A program made the position numbers and the translations under genes. From positions 186,001 to 250,000 of the forward strand of contig NZ_AUFP01000001.1 in the NCBI RefSeq assembly GCF_000426565.1: 64,000 bases of DNA. The letters are read 5' to 3'. Of the stretch, positions 36,530 to 45,509 are shown one piece after another. Within the stretch, counting starts at the first letter, position 1, and the number at the start of each line of letters is the position of its first letter. Source of the stretch: Segatella albensis DSM 11370 = JCM 12258. Lineage in GTDB: Bacteria; Bacteroidota; Bacteroidia; Bacteroidales; Bacteroidaceae. Below the pieces are notes generated by a model, which was given only the letters and a program-made list of their open reading frames with translations, was not told the origin of the DNA and did not search any database.

Positions 36530-37177
36530 TTATAGTTCACCACTCTCGACCTGCAAGACAATACGTTCAGTAAGTCGGTCAACACCATTCGGATCATATT
36601 TCTTAGTAAGACTAGCACCGAATAAAGCTGCAAAAGCCTGATAGAAGCCAGCACGGATAGGACCAAGGAAAGCTTTGATGGCACCATAGGCAGAACTATT
36701 ACACTCACGATAAACCAATTTGATCAGCAACTTGCCCTGAGCATAGGTGAGTTTCTTCATTCTTGGTGTATATTCCTTCTTGATACTTACCTCCACACGT
36801 TTCATATGTTCATCCTTTGCCTTCTTATTAGGTAAAGTCTGCAAATACTCATAAGTTTCTATGATAATTCTGTTTACCTCTTTTGCGATAGGAAGTACCT
36901 TTTTTACATTATACACCAGTCTATTATAGGCTGCGCGTTCTTCAGCATTCTTAAAGATCGGCGCTGGGAAAACATAAACATTATTGAGTTCCACATATTG
37001 CACACTATCCTTACCCAACAAGGCTTTACCGACACGTACCTTCGGCTCGAAAGTAGGATTATCCATATCTACTTCCAAATCTTCCGGGTTTATATGCTCA
37101 TCTTTATCATTCTGAGAAAAAGTCGGAACTGTAGCGATGAACACCAATATTGATAACAAAAAGAATCTATATCTCAT
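36530..37177 (-). CDS. DUF4294 domain-containing exported protein
   Basis: 215 residues from the ATG at 37177 (signal MRYRFFLLSILVFIATVPTFSQ); an ATG at 37216 lies upstream of the likely -7 box. The conserved block is YVFPAPIFKNAEERAAYNRLVYNVKKVLPIAKE (about 65-97), with a positively charged helix later and ending in DRLTERIVLQVESGEL. The family is Bacteroidota-specific, without known activity. Next to an oppositely oriented HhH/barrel gene. A -7 box lies only 8 nt before the ATG. Confidence 0.8.
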   Translation of the reverse strand: MRYRFFLLSILVFIATVPTFSQNDKDEHINPEDLEVDMDNPTFEPKVRVGKALLGKDSVQYVELNNVYVFPAPIFKNAEERAAYNRLVYNVKKVLPIAKEVNRIIIETYEYLQTLPNKKAKDEHMKRVEVSIKKEYTPRMKKLTYAQGKLLIKLVYRECNSSAYGAIKAFLGPIRAGFYQAFAALFGASLTKKYDPNGVDRLTERIVLQVESGEL

Positions 37178-37185
37178 ATTTGCGA

Positions 37186-37193
37186 CAAAAATA
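37186..37193 (-). promoter_or_regulatory. -7 box of DUF4294, 8 nt from the start codon
   Basis: Minus-strand TATTTTTG, then 8 nt, then ATG. The transcription start should fall on or next to the ATG. Confidence 0.5.
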
Positions 37194-37257
37194 GTAATTA
37201 TTTTCCATAATCGCATACAACTTTTATTTTTTATTCTTTATTTTCGTCATTTCACAG

Positions 37258-37265
37258 TACCTTTG
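37258..37265 (+). promoter_or_regulatory. -7 box of the HhH/barrel gene, 7 nt from the start codon
   Basis: TACCTTTG, then TATCGTA, then ATG at 37273. Predicts a leaderless transcript; no good TTG at 20 bp. Confidence 0.6.
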
Positions 37266-37272
37266 TATCGTA

Positions 37273-39282
37273 ATGAGAAAGAAAATAGCTTTAATGATAA
37301 TTATTGCTGTAGAATTTCTTTCTCCTATTCATCTAATCGCACAACAACGACAACCATGGGAGGAATATCTACAACAACTTAGTGAGACGGAAGACTTTGA
37401 GTCGGTGTCATGGGAGGATTACTATGACTTTCTTTCCGATTTAACTACTCACCCTATGAATATCAACACCGCGACAAGAGAGGATTTGGAACAGTTACCT
37501 TTTCTCACAGCTCAACAGGTGGAAGATATTCTTGCTTATCTCTATCAATATGGAGAGATGAGAACGATCAATGAATTGGCCATGATTGGCAGTTTGGACT
37601 ATCCTCAACGTAAACTCTTGGAATATTTCGTCTACGCAGGACATATAGAAGATAAACAGTTTCCTTCGTTTAGGAAGATTATGCAATATGGACATCATGA
37701 GGTAACAGCAAATATCAACATACCATTTTATCGCAGGAAAGGAGACTCTTCTATATACCGAGGATATCCCTATAAACATGGAATACGCTATAATTTCAGA
37801 TTCAGCGATTTGGTAAGATTTGGAATTATGGGGGCACAAGATGCCGGAGAACCCTTTTTCGCAGATTGCAACCGATGGGGATACGACTATTATTCTTTCT
37901 ATCTACAGATACAGAAACTCGGTAAACTCAAAAATCTTACCCTTGGAAGATATCATCTACAATTCGGGGCAGGACTGATCATGAATAATAGTTTTGGACT
38001 AGGAAAAATCATCGCATTAACGAATCTAGGACATACTACTCATGCGATACATGTTCATTCCTCACGTAGCGAAGCAAATTATTTACAAGGTGCAACAGCG
38101 ACGGTAGAACCACTTCATAACCTTAACATCACGGGTTTTTTATCTTATCGTAACATTGATGCTAGTTTCAATCAAGATGACCAATCTATCAAGGCTATCA
38201 TAAAAACAGGCTACCATCGCACCTCAAAGGAAATACTACAGAAACAAAATGCTACAGAAAGTCTCGTTGGAGGAAACATCAATTATTTCTGGAACGGATT
38301 TCATATCGGGACAACAGGGTTTCTCACTGGATTCAATCATCCTTATCACCCTGGCAGGAATGCACTATACCAACATTTCATGCCATATGGTCAGCGTTTT
38401 TGGAATGCAAGCATCGACTATGGTTATGTCAATCATAGTCTCACGCTACAAGGAGAAACGGCTACGAACAACAGACATGGTATAGCAACATTGGACATGG
38501 TTTCATGGCAAATAAACAACAGCTTATCCTTGTTGGCTCTATATCGTTTCTACTCTCACAAATACTATTCTTTCTTCAGCAACAGTTTTTCAGAAGGAGG
38601 AAACATACAAGATGAGAAAGGACTTTATACAGGAATCAACTGGAGGCCTATTCCACATCTTAGTCTCATGGAATATACTGATATTGTATATTTTATATGG
38701 CCTAAATATGGTGCCAGTAAGGTCGGTTCACATGCTTTCGACCAATTCTTCTCTGCCAGTTACCAACTACAGAAATGGAACTTTGATGTCAGATATCGAA
38801 TAAAATGGCGAGAGAAGGACAATCAGAAGAAAACAAAACTGGTATATGAGAATATTCAACGCTGTAGAATTGCAGTAAAATATCAGGATACCATTTGGTA
38901 TTCTTGTACTTCACTGAACATAAACCATTATCAGAAGGAAAGTAATAGTACTACTGGATATATGGTTTCTGAATCGCTGAGATGGAACTATAAACAATTA
39001 CAATCTGCCATCATCCTAGGATATTTCCATACACCCGACTACCATACGCGCATATACACCTTCGAGCCAGGCATGCTTTACGACATGGGATTCAACAACT
39101 ACTATGGCAGAGGGATAAGATATGCACTATATCTACATACTAACATCGGGAAATCTGTGACGCTCACAACAAAAATAGGCACGACCGATTATTTCGACCG
39201 TGCCCAAATATCCAGTTCTTACCAACAAATCAATCATAGTTCCAAAACAGATATGGAAATGCAGATTCGTTGGAGATTTTAG
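37273..39282 (+). CDS. Exported helix-hairpin-helix protein with beta-barrel-like C terminus
   Basis: 669 residues. Signal peptide MRKKIALMIIIAVEFLSPIHLIAQ; a ComEA-like HhH region (about 60-118: MNINTATREDLEQLPFLT, VEDILAYLYQYGEMRTINEL); then about 530 residues of alternating hydrophobic/polar strands rich in Tyr, Phe and His, ending in MEMQIRWRF with the C-terminal Phe of outer-membrane barrels. HhH domains normally contact DNA without sequence preference. Proteins of this layout are annotated in Bacteroidota only as HhH-containing. A role in moving or binding DNA at the outer membrane is a guess. Its stop codon overlaps the nrdG stop by convergence. Confidence 0.75.
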   Translation: MRKKIALMIIIAVEFLSPIHLIAQQRQPWEEYLQQLSETEDFESVSWEDYYDFLSDLTTHPMNINTATREDLEQLPFLTAQQVEDILAYLYQYGEMRTINELAMIGSLDYPQRKLLEYFVYAGHIEDKQFPSFRKIMQYGHHEVTANINIPFYRRKGDSSIYRGYPYKHGIRYNFRFSDLVRFGIMGAQDAGEPFFADCNRWGYDYYSFYLQIQKLGKLKNLTLGRYHLQFGAGLIMNNSFGLGKIIALTNLGHTTHAIHVHSSRSEANYLQGATATVEPLHNLNITGFLSYRNIDASFNQDDQSIKAIIKTGYHRTSKEILQKQNATESLVGGNINYFWNGFHIGTTGFLTGFNHPYHPGRNALYQHFMPYGQRFWNASIDYGYVNHSLTLQGETATNNRHGIATLDMVSWQINNSLSLLALYRFYSHKYYSFFSNSFSEGGNIQDEKGLYTGINWRPIPHLSLMEYTDIVYFIWPKYGASKVGSHAFDQFFSASYQLQKWNFDVRYRIKWREKDNQKKTKLVYENIQRCRIAVKYQDTIWYSCTSLNINHYQKESNSTTGYMVSESLRWNYKQLQSAIILGYFHTPDYHTRIYTFEPGMLYDMGFNNYYGRGIRYALYLHTNIGKSVTLTTKIGTTDYFDRAQISSSYQQINHSSKTDMEMQIRWRF

Positions 39283-39752
39283 TCTTTCTTTCGCCAAAAT
39301 CGGGATGTAATATCGCTGAATTCATCTCCTGACACACGTTTATACAAACGTTGATTAGTTGTCATATCCTTCAAACAACCTAGATGCTTAATATATGGCC
39401 CAACCTTGATATAATCAAAGTTGCTCTTGCATATCGACGTAGAAACATGAGTTCTTCCACTATACCATCCCACCTTATATTGTGGATGTTCACGATGTAG
39501 ATAAACAGCTAAATCATTAACAGCCTTAGGTTCTGCATCACCACCCATAAAACAAATACAAGTAATCTCGTCTTCATACTTCTGTATGAACTGTTCGAGA
39601 ACCATTGGAGTAAGTGGTTCACCAATATCCTGCCACAGATAACTACTATGGCAGCCAGGACAATGACAAGGGCAATTCGATATATTTATCGATAATGTCA
39701 TCTCGTCGGGTATCTCCTGGAAGACTATTCCTGTATTTACGTATTTAAGCAT
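39279..39752 (-). CDS. nrdG: Anaerobic ribonucleotide reductase activating protein
   Basis: 157 residues. A radical SAM enzyme with the NrdG motif CxxxCxxC at C27, C31 and C34 (NCPCHCPGCHS) near the N terminus, and CICFMGGDAEP further on. It uses SAM and a 4Fe-4S cluster to make the glycyl radical on NrdD. It overlaps nrdD by 8 nt, so the two are made together. Confidence 0.93.
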   Translation of the reverse strand: MLKYVNTGIVFQEIPDEMTLSINISNCPCHCPGCHSSYLWQDIGEPLTPMVLEQFIQKYEDEITCICFMGGDAEPKAVNDLAVYLHREHPQYKVGWYSGRTHVSTSICKSNFDYIKVGPYIKHLGCLKDMTTNQRLYKRVSGDEFSDITSRFWRKKD

Positions 39753-41892
39753 TCTTCTTAACGTCTATTGTTGGAACTGCTATGGCTGCTGACTGATATT
39801 TTTCATTGCCTGCATAGTAACGGCGATGTGCTTCTTTCTGACGAGCCTCAGAGAAGTTGCTTACTCGTTTCAGATAACCGATAATACGAGTAAGATAGTC
39901 AACATTCTTACTATGGCAGCAAGGGCACTCTTTAAGATATCTCTTATCGATATGACCACATTCATTACATACTGTGTTAGGAATATTGTAGGTAAAGTAG
40001 TTACATCCCTCCTTGGCAGCTACACGGAAAAGTTGACGATACTGAGCCTGACTCAGATGCTCTTCAAGGTTCATATGAAGAGCAGAACCACCTGTAAGAT
40101 GCTCGATATACGGAGTACCATGCAACTTAAACTTATCGACAATATCCAAAGAGTCGTCCTCTACAACATAGAAGTAACTATTATAACAATCACGAGGAAC
40201 GAAATAGCCATCCTCACGATCCCATTTAGCATGCTTAACACCTACGTTCTCGGCAGGAATCATCTCGCAATTGAACATCACTTCCTTAGAACGATACTGT
40301 TTGTTATACTTTTCGATAAGAGAAAGAATGCCCTGTACAAAATGCTTATAGTCATCATTAGGAGTTATCGTAAGTCCCATAAACTCGGCAGCCTCAACAA
40401 GACCATTGATACCTATGGTGAGATACTGGCGATTGATATTGATATATCCGGCATCGAACAATGGCAACATACCATGAGCCTGAAGAGCCTTCAGATTCTC
40501 GTTGTAGGCCAACTGTACCTTATGACAGAGATCTATGACATGAGCGAGATATTCCTTATAATCCTGCTGATGGTTCACAGCATATTGTACACAACGATTC
40601 AAATTGATGGTAAGTACACTCTTGGAACCTGTGCTCACACCACCAGCACCAAGTGTATAACTAAATCCATTATCCTGAATTTCATTGCGTAGACGACAAC
40701 AACTAGACAGCGAATCTGCATTATCACTCAGATAGGTAAAGAAACTGTGGCCTTCAGAATACATTTTCGCAGCAAAATCGCCCCATTCCTTATCCTTACA
40801 ATCACCATTCTCCGTAAGCATCGCCATAGTTTCTACAGGGAAGGTAAGAACCGTCTTGGTACGCTCCTCATTAAACCATACCATAAAGCGCTTCTGCAAC
40901 CAGTTCAAACCATCCCAATCTGGTTGTGAACCATCAGGGAAATAAAAGTTACCGAAAAGAGAATCAAAATAGTAGCGATCATAGTAGCTGATATTCCAGA
41001 ATACAGCCTGATAGTTACGAGCTCCTGTCGGTTGGTTCAAAGAATAGACAATCTGTTCGAAACAATCTGTGATGACCTTGTCGATGGTACGCTTCTTCAA
41101 GCTCATGTCAACGACTTCATCCGGGTGTTTCCAATAATCCTTGCCATATTCCAACTCAATGAAATAATTCATATACATCAAGAACTCTGGGGTGGCACAT
41201 GCACCGGCAAGCATACTACTTACCATAAACACCATATTGATAAAACCGCCACAGAATGATTTAAGGTTGGTTGGAGCCGTAGAATTTCCGCCAATACTTG
41301 TCGTACCTCCTATCAACCATGGATACATGGTAATAGAGGCGCAATAGTTGGCTAAATTTGTTTCATCGTTCTTATATATAAAATGGTGTGTCAAACATTC
41401 GATATATTCGTCTGCCAATTCCTTACCATACATCTTTTTTATACGGTCGGTAAGTAGACGACGATTCAAACGGATGAATCCTGCCTTTGGCAATTCACCG
41501 ATTAAAGTTGCTATATTTTTATGCTCAACATTTGCATTTGCGTCAAACTTTGAACCCGTTGCGGCATTGTCAGCTTCCATGTAGTCTGACAAAAATTTCA
41601 TTTTCTCAATCGTATCACGATCCTCAGAATGCTGTTGACGATAGATAATGAAACTCTTTGCAACCTTATAATAACCTTCCTTCATCAAGGCCGTCTCTAC
41701 CTGGTTCTGGATATCCTCTACCTTGATACCGTCGCAGAGGTCTAAGTTGCTGATTATCTTGGAGATAATGCCAAGATTAGCAGGTTCCTTAACAGACTCA
41801 AATGCCTTGATAATAGCATTCATTATTTTGTCTAAAGAAAAGCGCTCTTTTGAGCCATCTCGTTTCGTGATTGCGAAGTCTTTCATTTCCAT
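39745..41892 (-). CDS. nrdD: Anaerobic (class III) ribonucleoside-triphosphate reductase
   Basis: 715 residues. An N-terminal ATP-cone (about 5-95: ITKRDGSKERFSLDKIMNAI) for allosteric control, the ten-stranded barrel, a C-terminal zinc site with C642, C645, C656 and C659, and the radical site G672 in RIIGYL. It makes dNTPs without oxygen. The start at 41892 is used; ATG 41886 is an alternative. The leader carries a terminator-like hairpin. A strictly oxygen-sensitive enzyme points to anaerobic growth. Confidence 0.95.
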   Translation of the reverse strand: MEMKDFAITKRDGSKERFSLDKIMNAIIKAFESVKEPANLGIISKIISNLDLCDGIKVEDIQNQVETALMKEGYYKVAKSFIIYRQQHSEDRDTIEKMKFLSDYMEADNAATGSKFDANANVEHKNIATLIGELPKAGFIRLNRRLLTDRIKKMYGKELADEYIECLTHHFIYKNDETNLANYCASITMYPWLIGGTTSIGGNSTAPTNLKSFCGGFINMVFMVSSMLAGACATPEFLMYMNYFIELEYGKDYWKHPDEVVDMSLKKRTIDKVITDCFEQIVYSLNQPTGARNYQAVFWNISYYDRYYFDSLFGNFYFPDGSQPDWDGLNWLQKRFMVWFNEERTKTVLTFPVETMAMLTENGDCKDKEWGDFAAKMYSEGHSFFTYLSDNADSLSSCCRLRNEIQDNGFSYTLGAGGVSTGSKSVLTINLNRCVQYAVNHQQDYKEYLAHVIDLCHKVQLAYNENLKALQAHGMLPLFDAGYININRQYLTIGINGLVEAAEFMGLTITPNDDYKHFVQGILSLIEKYNKQYRSKEVMFNCEMIPAENVGVKHAKWDREDGYFVPRDCYNSYFYVVEDDSLDIVDKFKLHGTPYIEHLTGGSALHMNLEEHLSQAQYRQLFRVAAKEGCNYFTYNIPNTVCNECGHIDKRYLKECPCCHSKNVDYLTRIIGYLKRVSNFSEARQKEAHRRYYAGNEKYQSAAIAVPTIDVKKNA

Positions 41893-41941
41893 ATCGAGCA
41901 GTTTATTATTATTTTTGGATAAGTTTTATCATTTTAAAATT

Positions 41942-41971
41942 AAAAAAGTTTTCCGTTTTGGGAAACTTTTG
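41942..41971 (-). promoter_or_regulatory. Terminator-like hairpin in the nrdD leader
   Basis: Minus strand: AAAAGTTTCC, loop CAAAAC, GGAAAACTTTT with a run of T to AATTTT, about 50 nt before the ATG. A second small dyad (ACTTAGG/CCAAGT) sits at 41977-41992 upstream. The layout resembles transcription attenuation. Confidence 0.45.
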
Positions 41972-42011
41972 TAATACTTAGGGTTACCAAGTTTACCATT
42001 TTATACGAAAG

Positions 42012-42019
42012 CAAAATTA
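42012..42019 (-). promoter_or_regulatory. -7 box of nrdD-nrdG
   Basis: Minus-strand TAATTTTG, about 120 nt before the ATG, leaving a leader of roughly 110 nt. Confidence 0.5.
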
Positions 42020-42236
42020 GTAAAAATATCAATTAGTTGTATACTTCAGATGCTACATTTTAGAAATTTTAAAGATTGCAAGAATACCATTTTCAAGTGC
42101 TAATATTCAATTTTATTAACAGTTAAATTATCTAATTTCCTAATATATAGAGACTCACGTAAAAGAAGATTTTGACAAATATCTGAGCACGAATTATAAA
42201 CCCAAGAAATTATTCGTTTTTCTTAATAAGAATAAC

Positions 42237-42244
42237 TAACTTTG
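42237..42244 (+). promoter_or_regulatory. -7 box of the first LtaS-like gene
   Basis: TAACTTTG, 28 nt before the ATG; TCG instead of TTG 20 bp upstream (42214-42216). Confidence 0.65.
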
Positions 42245-42272
42245 CGGGCGTATAGAACAACGGTTCAACATT

Positions 42273-44102
42273 ATGGGTATAATTCGTAGACATTTCATCA
42301 GAATACAGATTTTAAAATTCATCATTACATATCTGACTTTCGTAACACTTTACGTAATACAGAAACCTTTCTTTATGGCTATCTATTGCCGTGATATTGC
42401 CAGTAAGGCAGATTGGCTCCGAGTCGTCTATCACGGACTGTCGATAGATTTTACGATGGCCGGTTATCTCATGATCATTCCCGCATTACTACTTATCGCA
42501 GAGGTTTGGAAGGAAGGAAATACCACCCATCACATCAGACGAATATACAATATTCTAGCCTCTACTATCATCATCGTAACTTTCTTTCTGAATATCATTC
42601 TCTATAAATTCTGGGGATTTCCTCTAGATTCTACTCCCGTATTCTATTTCTTGTCATCCCCTATAGACGCCATAGCGAGTGTAAGTATCGGCGTCACAAT
42701 TGCTGGTATCATCGCTACCATCGGTATGATTTATGTTACGAGCAACATTCTACAATGTGTTCACAAACTTCTCGACATTCCGGCCATCAGCAGCAAGAAG
42801 ATTGCCATCACCACCACTATTATATTAACCGTGATGACAGCATTTCTCTTCATCCCTATACGTGGTGGAATTACCGCTTCCACCCAGAATACAGGAAGTG
42901 CATATTTCAGTAATGAAATGAAATTGAACCATGCTGCCGTGAATCCAACATTCAGTTTACTGGAGAGCATCACCAAAGACAACGACTTTGCTAACCAGTA
43001 TCGTTTCATGGACGACAAAAAAGCCGGGGAGATTGTTAGTGGAATGATAAGTACCAGCGATAAGGATACCGAGATGTTGCTCAAGGAGAAACGCCCAGAT
43101 ATATACATTATTATATTAGAAAGCTTTTCTGATGCTGTGATGAAAACAGGCGTCACGCCTCATCTCAAAGCATTATGCCATGAGGGTGTTTACTTTGAAA
43201 ACATGTACGCGAACAGTTTCCGAACGGATCGTGGTACATTGGCTATTCTGAGTGGTTATCCGGCTCAACCAACGATGAGTTTGATGAAATATCCCAAGAA
43301 GACTAACAAACTGCCTTCCATCGGTAAAAAGTTGTCACAACGAGGATACAATCTGAGATATTTCTATGGTGGAGACGCAGACTTCACCAATATGCGTTCC
43401 TATATGGTTAGCATGGATTTTACAGATATCACCAGTAATACCAGTTTCCCAATAAACGAACAGATTTGCAAATGGGGTGTACCCGATCATTTTTTATTTC
43501 AACGCGTACAACAGAATCTAAAGGCGAAAGACAAGAAACCACGTCTTTGGGTGATACAGACAAGTAGTTCGCACGAACCTTTCGATGTACCTTATCACAA
43601 ACTTAACGATAAGGTTTTGAACGCTTTCAACTATACCGACAGTTGCATCGGGAAGTTCATCAACAAACTTAAAGGAAGTGACAGATGGAACAGATCTCTC
43701 GTAATTCTTATCCCGGACCATCTCGGATGCTTCCCGGAAAATATCGACAATTTCAGCATCAGTAGATATCAAATACCAATGGTTTGGTTAGGTGGCGCTA
43801 TCAAAGCCCCTAAACAGATTAAGACATACGGATCGCAACAGGATATAGCGGCAACTCTTCTAGGACAGATGGGTATCGCACATCATGACATGAAATTCAG
43901 CAAGAACATGTTGTCCCCACAAGTTCCGCATTTTGCATTCTTTACTGTTCCTGATGCTTGGGGAATGAACCAGAATGGTAATTATCTGATATTCAACAAT
44001 AAGAATAAAAAGGTTGTTGTTAGTAAAGGGGAAAGTAAGAAACTAGTACAGAAGGGTAAAGCATACCTTCAGAAATTGTATGACGACATCGCTGTAAGGT
44101 AA
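42273..44102 (+). CDS. LtaS-family sulfatase-fold transferase, copy 1
   Basis: 609 residues. Five membrane segments in the first 205 residues, then an alkaline-phosphatase-fold domain outside: ILESFSDAVMK (metal Glu), FRTDRGTLAIL with the likely nucleophile Thr, QTSSSHEPFDVP (metal His) and IPDHLG (metal Asp-His). Relatives transfer phosphoglycerol or phosphoethanolamine from lipids to glycans. A Gram-negative cell has no lipoteichoic acid, so decoration of LPS or a periplasmic glycan is more likely. Its own promoter; convergent with the deacetylase. Confidence 0.85.
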   Translation: MGIIRRHFIRIQILKFIITYLTFVTLYVIQKPFFMAIYCRDIASKADWLRVVYHGLSIDFTMAGYLMIIPALLLIAEVWKEGNTTHHIRRIYNILASTIIIVTFFLNIILYKFWGFPLDSTPVFYFLSSPIDAIASVSIGVTIAGIIATIGMIYVTSNILQCVHKLLDIPAISSKKIAITTTIILTVMTAFLFIPIRGGITASTQNTGSAYFSNEMKLNHAAVNPTFSLLESITKDNDFANQYRFMDDKKAGEIVSGMISTSDKDTEMLLKEKRPDIYIIILESFSDAVMKTGVTPHLKALCHEGVYFENMYANSFRTDRGTLAILSGYPAQPTMSLMKYPKKTNKLPSIGKKLSQRGYNLRYFYGGDADFTNMRSYMVSMDFTDITSNTSFPINEQICKWGVPDHFLFQRVQQNLKAKDKKPRLWVIQTSSSHEPFDVPYHKLNDKVLNAFNYTDSCIGKFINKLKGSDRWNRSLVILIPDHLGCFPENIDNFSISRYQIPMVWLGGAIKAPKQIKTYGSQQDIAATLLGQMGIAHHDMKFSKNMLSPQVPHFAFFTVPDAWGMNQNGNYLIFNNKNKKVVVSKGESKKLVQKGKAYLQKLYDDIAVR

Positions 44103-44103
44103 A

Positions 44104-44136
44104 CGCCCAATATCCATTTTATTTGGATATCCGGCG
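44104..44136. terminator. Hairpin at the convergent ends of the LtaS-like and deacetylase genes
   Basis: CGCC/GGCG outer and ATATCCA/TGGATAT inner pairing. There is no U-tract and the deacetylase stop lies in the loop, so its strength is doubtful. Confidence 0.4.
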
Positions 44137-44901
44137 CTTAACAAACTCCGAGAACGTCACAAATTCTTGATTTCTACTTTTCAACATCTTCACTAAGCGG
44201 TCAAGACGGTTGACCATCTCATTTCCGCTATGGTTCTTGATGATAAGCGGAATCTTATATTCTGGGTGCTCTTTCAACTGATAGAATTCCCATGGATGAA
44301 AATAAGTGACGAAATATCCATCATGACGGAGCACACGATTTACGAACCAATGGTAAAGTCTTTCTGGGAAATTGTGCAGAGCCAACCAGAATAAAGGAAT
44401 ACGAAAACATGGGGTGACAGACGCAGGAATTTCCATGACTTTACCACGCATAAACCAAGTACGAGGTGTATTGAGATGCATATATCTTCCTGGGATAAAA
44501 GCAGGATTCAGCGATGAGTTATACACATAACCAGCCTTCTCGATATCCTCATCAGACACCGGAAACATTCGGGGCTGTCGATAGCCATAAGTCTTCACCC
44601 CACTCACGCGTTCTACAATCTCTTTAGAACGATAGACATCATCTACTCTTGGAATCCAATGATCTACGCCATGACAGGCTATCTCATGACCTTCTCGCTT
44701 GATACGTTCGATAACCTCAGGAGCATTCTCTGCAAAGTTACCCGTACAAAAGAATGTGGCATGTACTTGATTCTGTTTTAAGACATCCAAGATTTTATTT
44801 GTACCATATACAGACACCTTCATTCCTTCTTCCAAGGAAATCTCTACACCATGTTCACGGGGTACCTCAAACTCTTCTGTATCAAAACTTAATAGTATCA
44901 T
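44119..44901 (-). CDS. Polysaccharide deacetylase family protein
   Basis: 260 residues from the ATG at 44901; the longer frame to 44961 crosses the -7 box. NodB-type motifs: LLSFDTEEFEVP (catalytic Asp-Glu), ATFFCTGNF, EIACHGVDHW (metal His), GYRQPRMF (Arg) and a late YFHPWEF (His). Without signal peptide or membrane anchor it should act in the cytoplasm, probably on a lipid-linked sugar precursor. Its setting between glycan genes supports a role in surface polysaccharide synthesis. Confidence 0.85.
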   Translation of the reverse strand: MILLSFDTEEFEVPREHGVEISLEEGMKVSVYGTNKILDVLKQNQVHATFFCTGNFAENAPEVIERIKREGHEIACHGVDHWIPRVDDVYRSKEIVERVSGVKTYGYRQPRMFPVSDEDIEKAGYVYNSSLNPAFIPGRYMHLNTPRTWFMRGKVMEIPASVTPCFRIPLFWLALHNFPERLYHWFVNRVLRHDGYFVTYFHPWEFYQLKEHPEYKIPLIIKNHSGNEMVNRLDRLVKMLKSRNQEFVTFSEFVKRRISK

Positions 44902-44930
44902 TTTCTTTCTTCGAAATTTAAATTCGGAGG

Positions 44931-44938
44931 CAAAAGTA
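44931..44938 (-). promoter_or_regulatory. -7 box of the deacetylase gene
   Basis: Minus-strand TACTTTTG, 29 nt before the ATG. Confidence 0.5.
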
Positions 44939-45011
44939 CAAAAAAATCCATGATCATACATTGTAATATAAAGAATTTACTCTTTTTATCGACATTTCGT
45001 AATAAAAACGT

Positions 45012-45019
45012 TATCTTTG
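45012..45019 (+). promoter_or_regulatory. -7 box of the gtrA-gtrB-GT87 operon
   Basis: TATCTTTG, 40 nt before the gtrA ATG; TCG 20 bp upstream (44989-44991), as in the LtaS-like promoter. Confidence 0.65.
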
Positions 45020-45059
45020 CAAAACGATAAGAAGCATACAACCGAAAAGAAAAAACCAG

Positions 45060-45509
45060 ATGATCTCCAAGATTATATTTTTATTTAAAGACCAATCTTT
45101 TTTAAAATTCATAATAGTAGGTGTTATCAATACTATTATCGGACTGGCTATCATGTTTTCATGCTACAACTTATTTCATTTCGGTTATTGGCTATCCACA
45201 GCACTAGACTATGTTATCGCCAGCATCATCAGCTATTTTCTGAACAAAAACTATACATTTAAATATAAGGAAGATGACGGCTATTCGTTTATTCGATTTG
45301 TCGTGAATATCGCTATCTGTTATTTCATTGCTTTCAGCATAGCCCGACCAATAGTAAGATGGTGCCTGTTGCTATTAGACTTTGCTTTCAGCAAGGCATT
45401 CCTCGAAAACATCGCTATGCTTGCAGGTAGCGGATTCTTTACCGTCCTCAACTATCTAGGACAAAGATTCTTTGCCTTCAAGAAAAAAAACTTAAAAGAC
45501 GATGAATAA
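45060..45509 (+). CDS. GtrA family membrane protein
   Basis: 149 residues with four membrane segments (FIIVGVINTIIGLAIMF, YWLSTALDYVIASIISYFLN, FIRFVVNIAICYFIAF, IAMLAGSGFFTVLNYLGQRFF region). The NKNYTFK and RFFAFKK ends of helices are typical of GtrA. Such proteins are thought to flip or present undecaprenyl-linked sugar made by GtrB. It overlaps the GT2 gene by 8 nt. Confidence 0.88.
   Translation: MISKIIFLFKDQSFLKFIIVGVINTIIGLAIMFSCYNLFHFGYWLSTALDYVIASIISYFLNKNYTFKYKEDDGYSFIRFVVNIAICYFIAFSIARPIVRWCLLLLDFAFSKAFLENIAMLAGSGFFTVLNYLGQRFFAFKKKNLKDDE

Larger units (their letters stand above)
41893..42272. other. 380-bp AT-rich region between divergent nrdD and the LtaS-like gene
   Basis: Holds the nrdD leader hairpins and -7 box on the left and the LtaS-like -7 box on the right. 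The centre (42030-42180) shows nothing beyond AT-rich sequence; no gene or RNA family was recognised. Confidence 0.6.

Noticed and set aside
39826..40692. Long open frame (288 residues) opposite nrdD
   Set aside because: It lies fully within nrdD on the other strand, has no promoter or family resemblance, and reflects codon use of nrdD.
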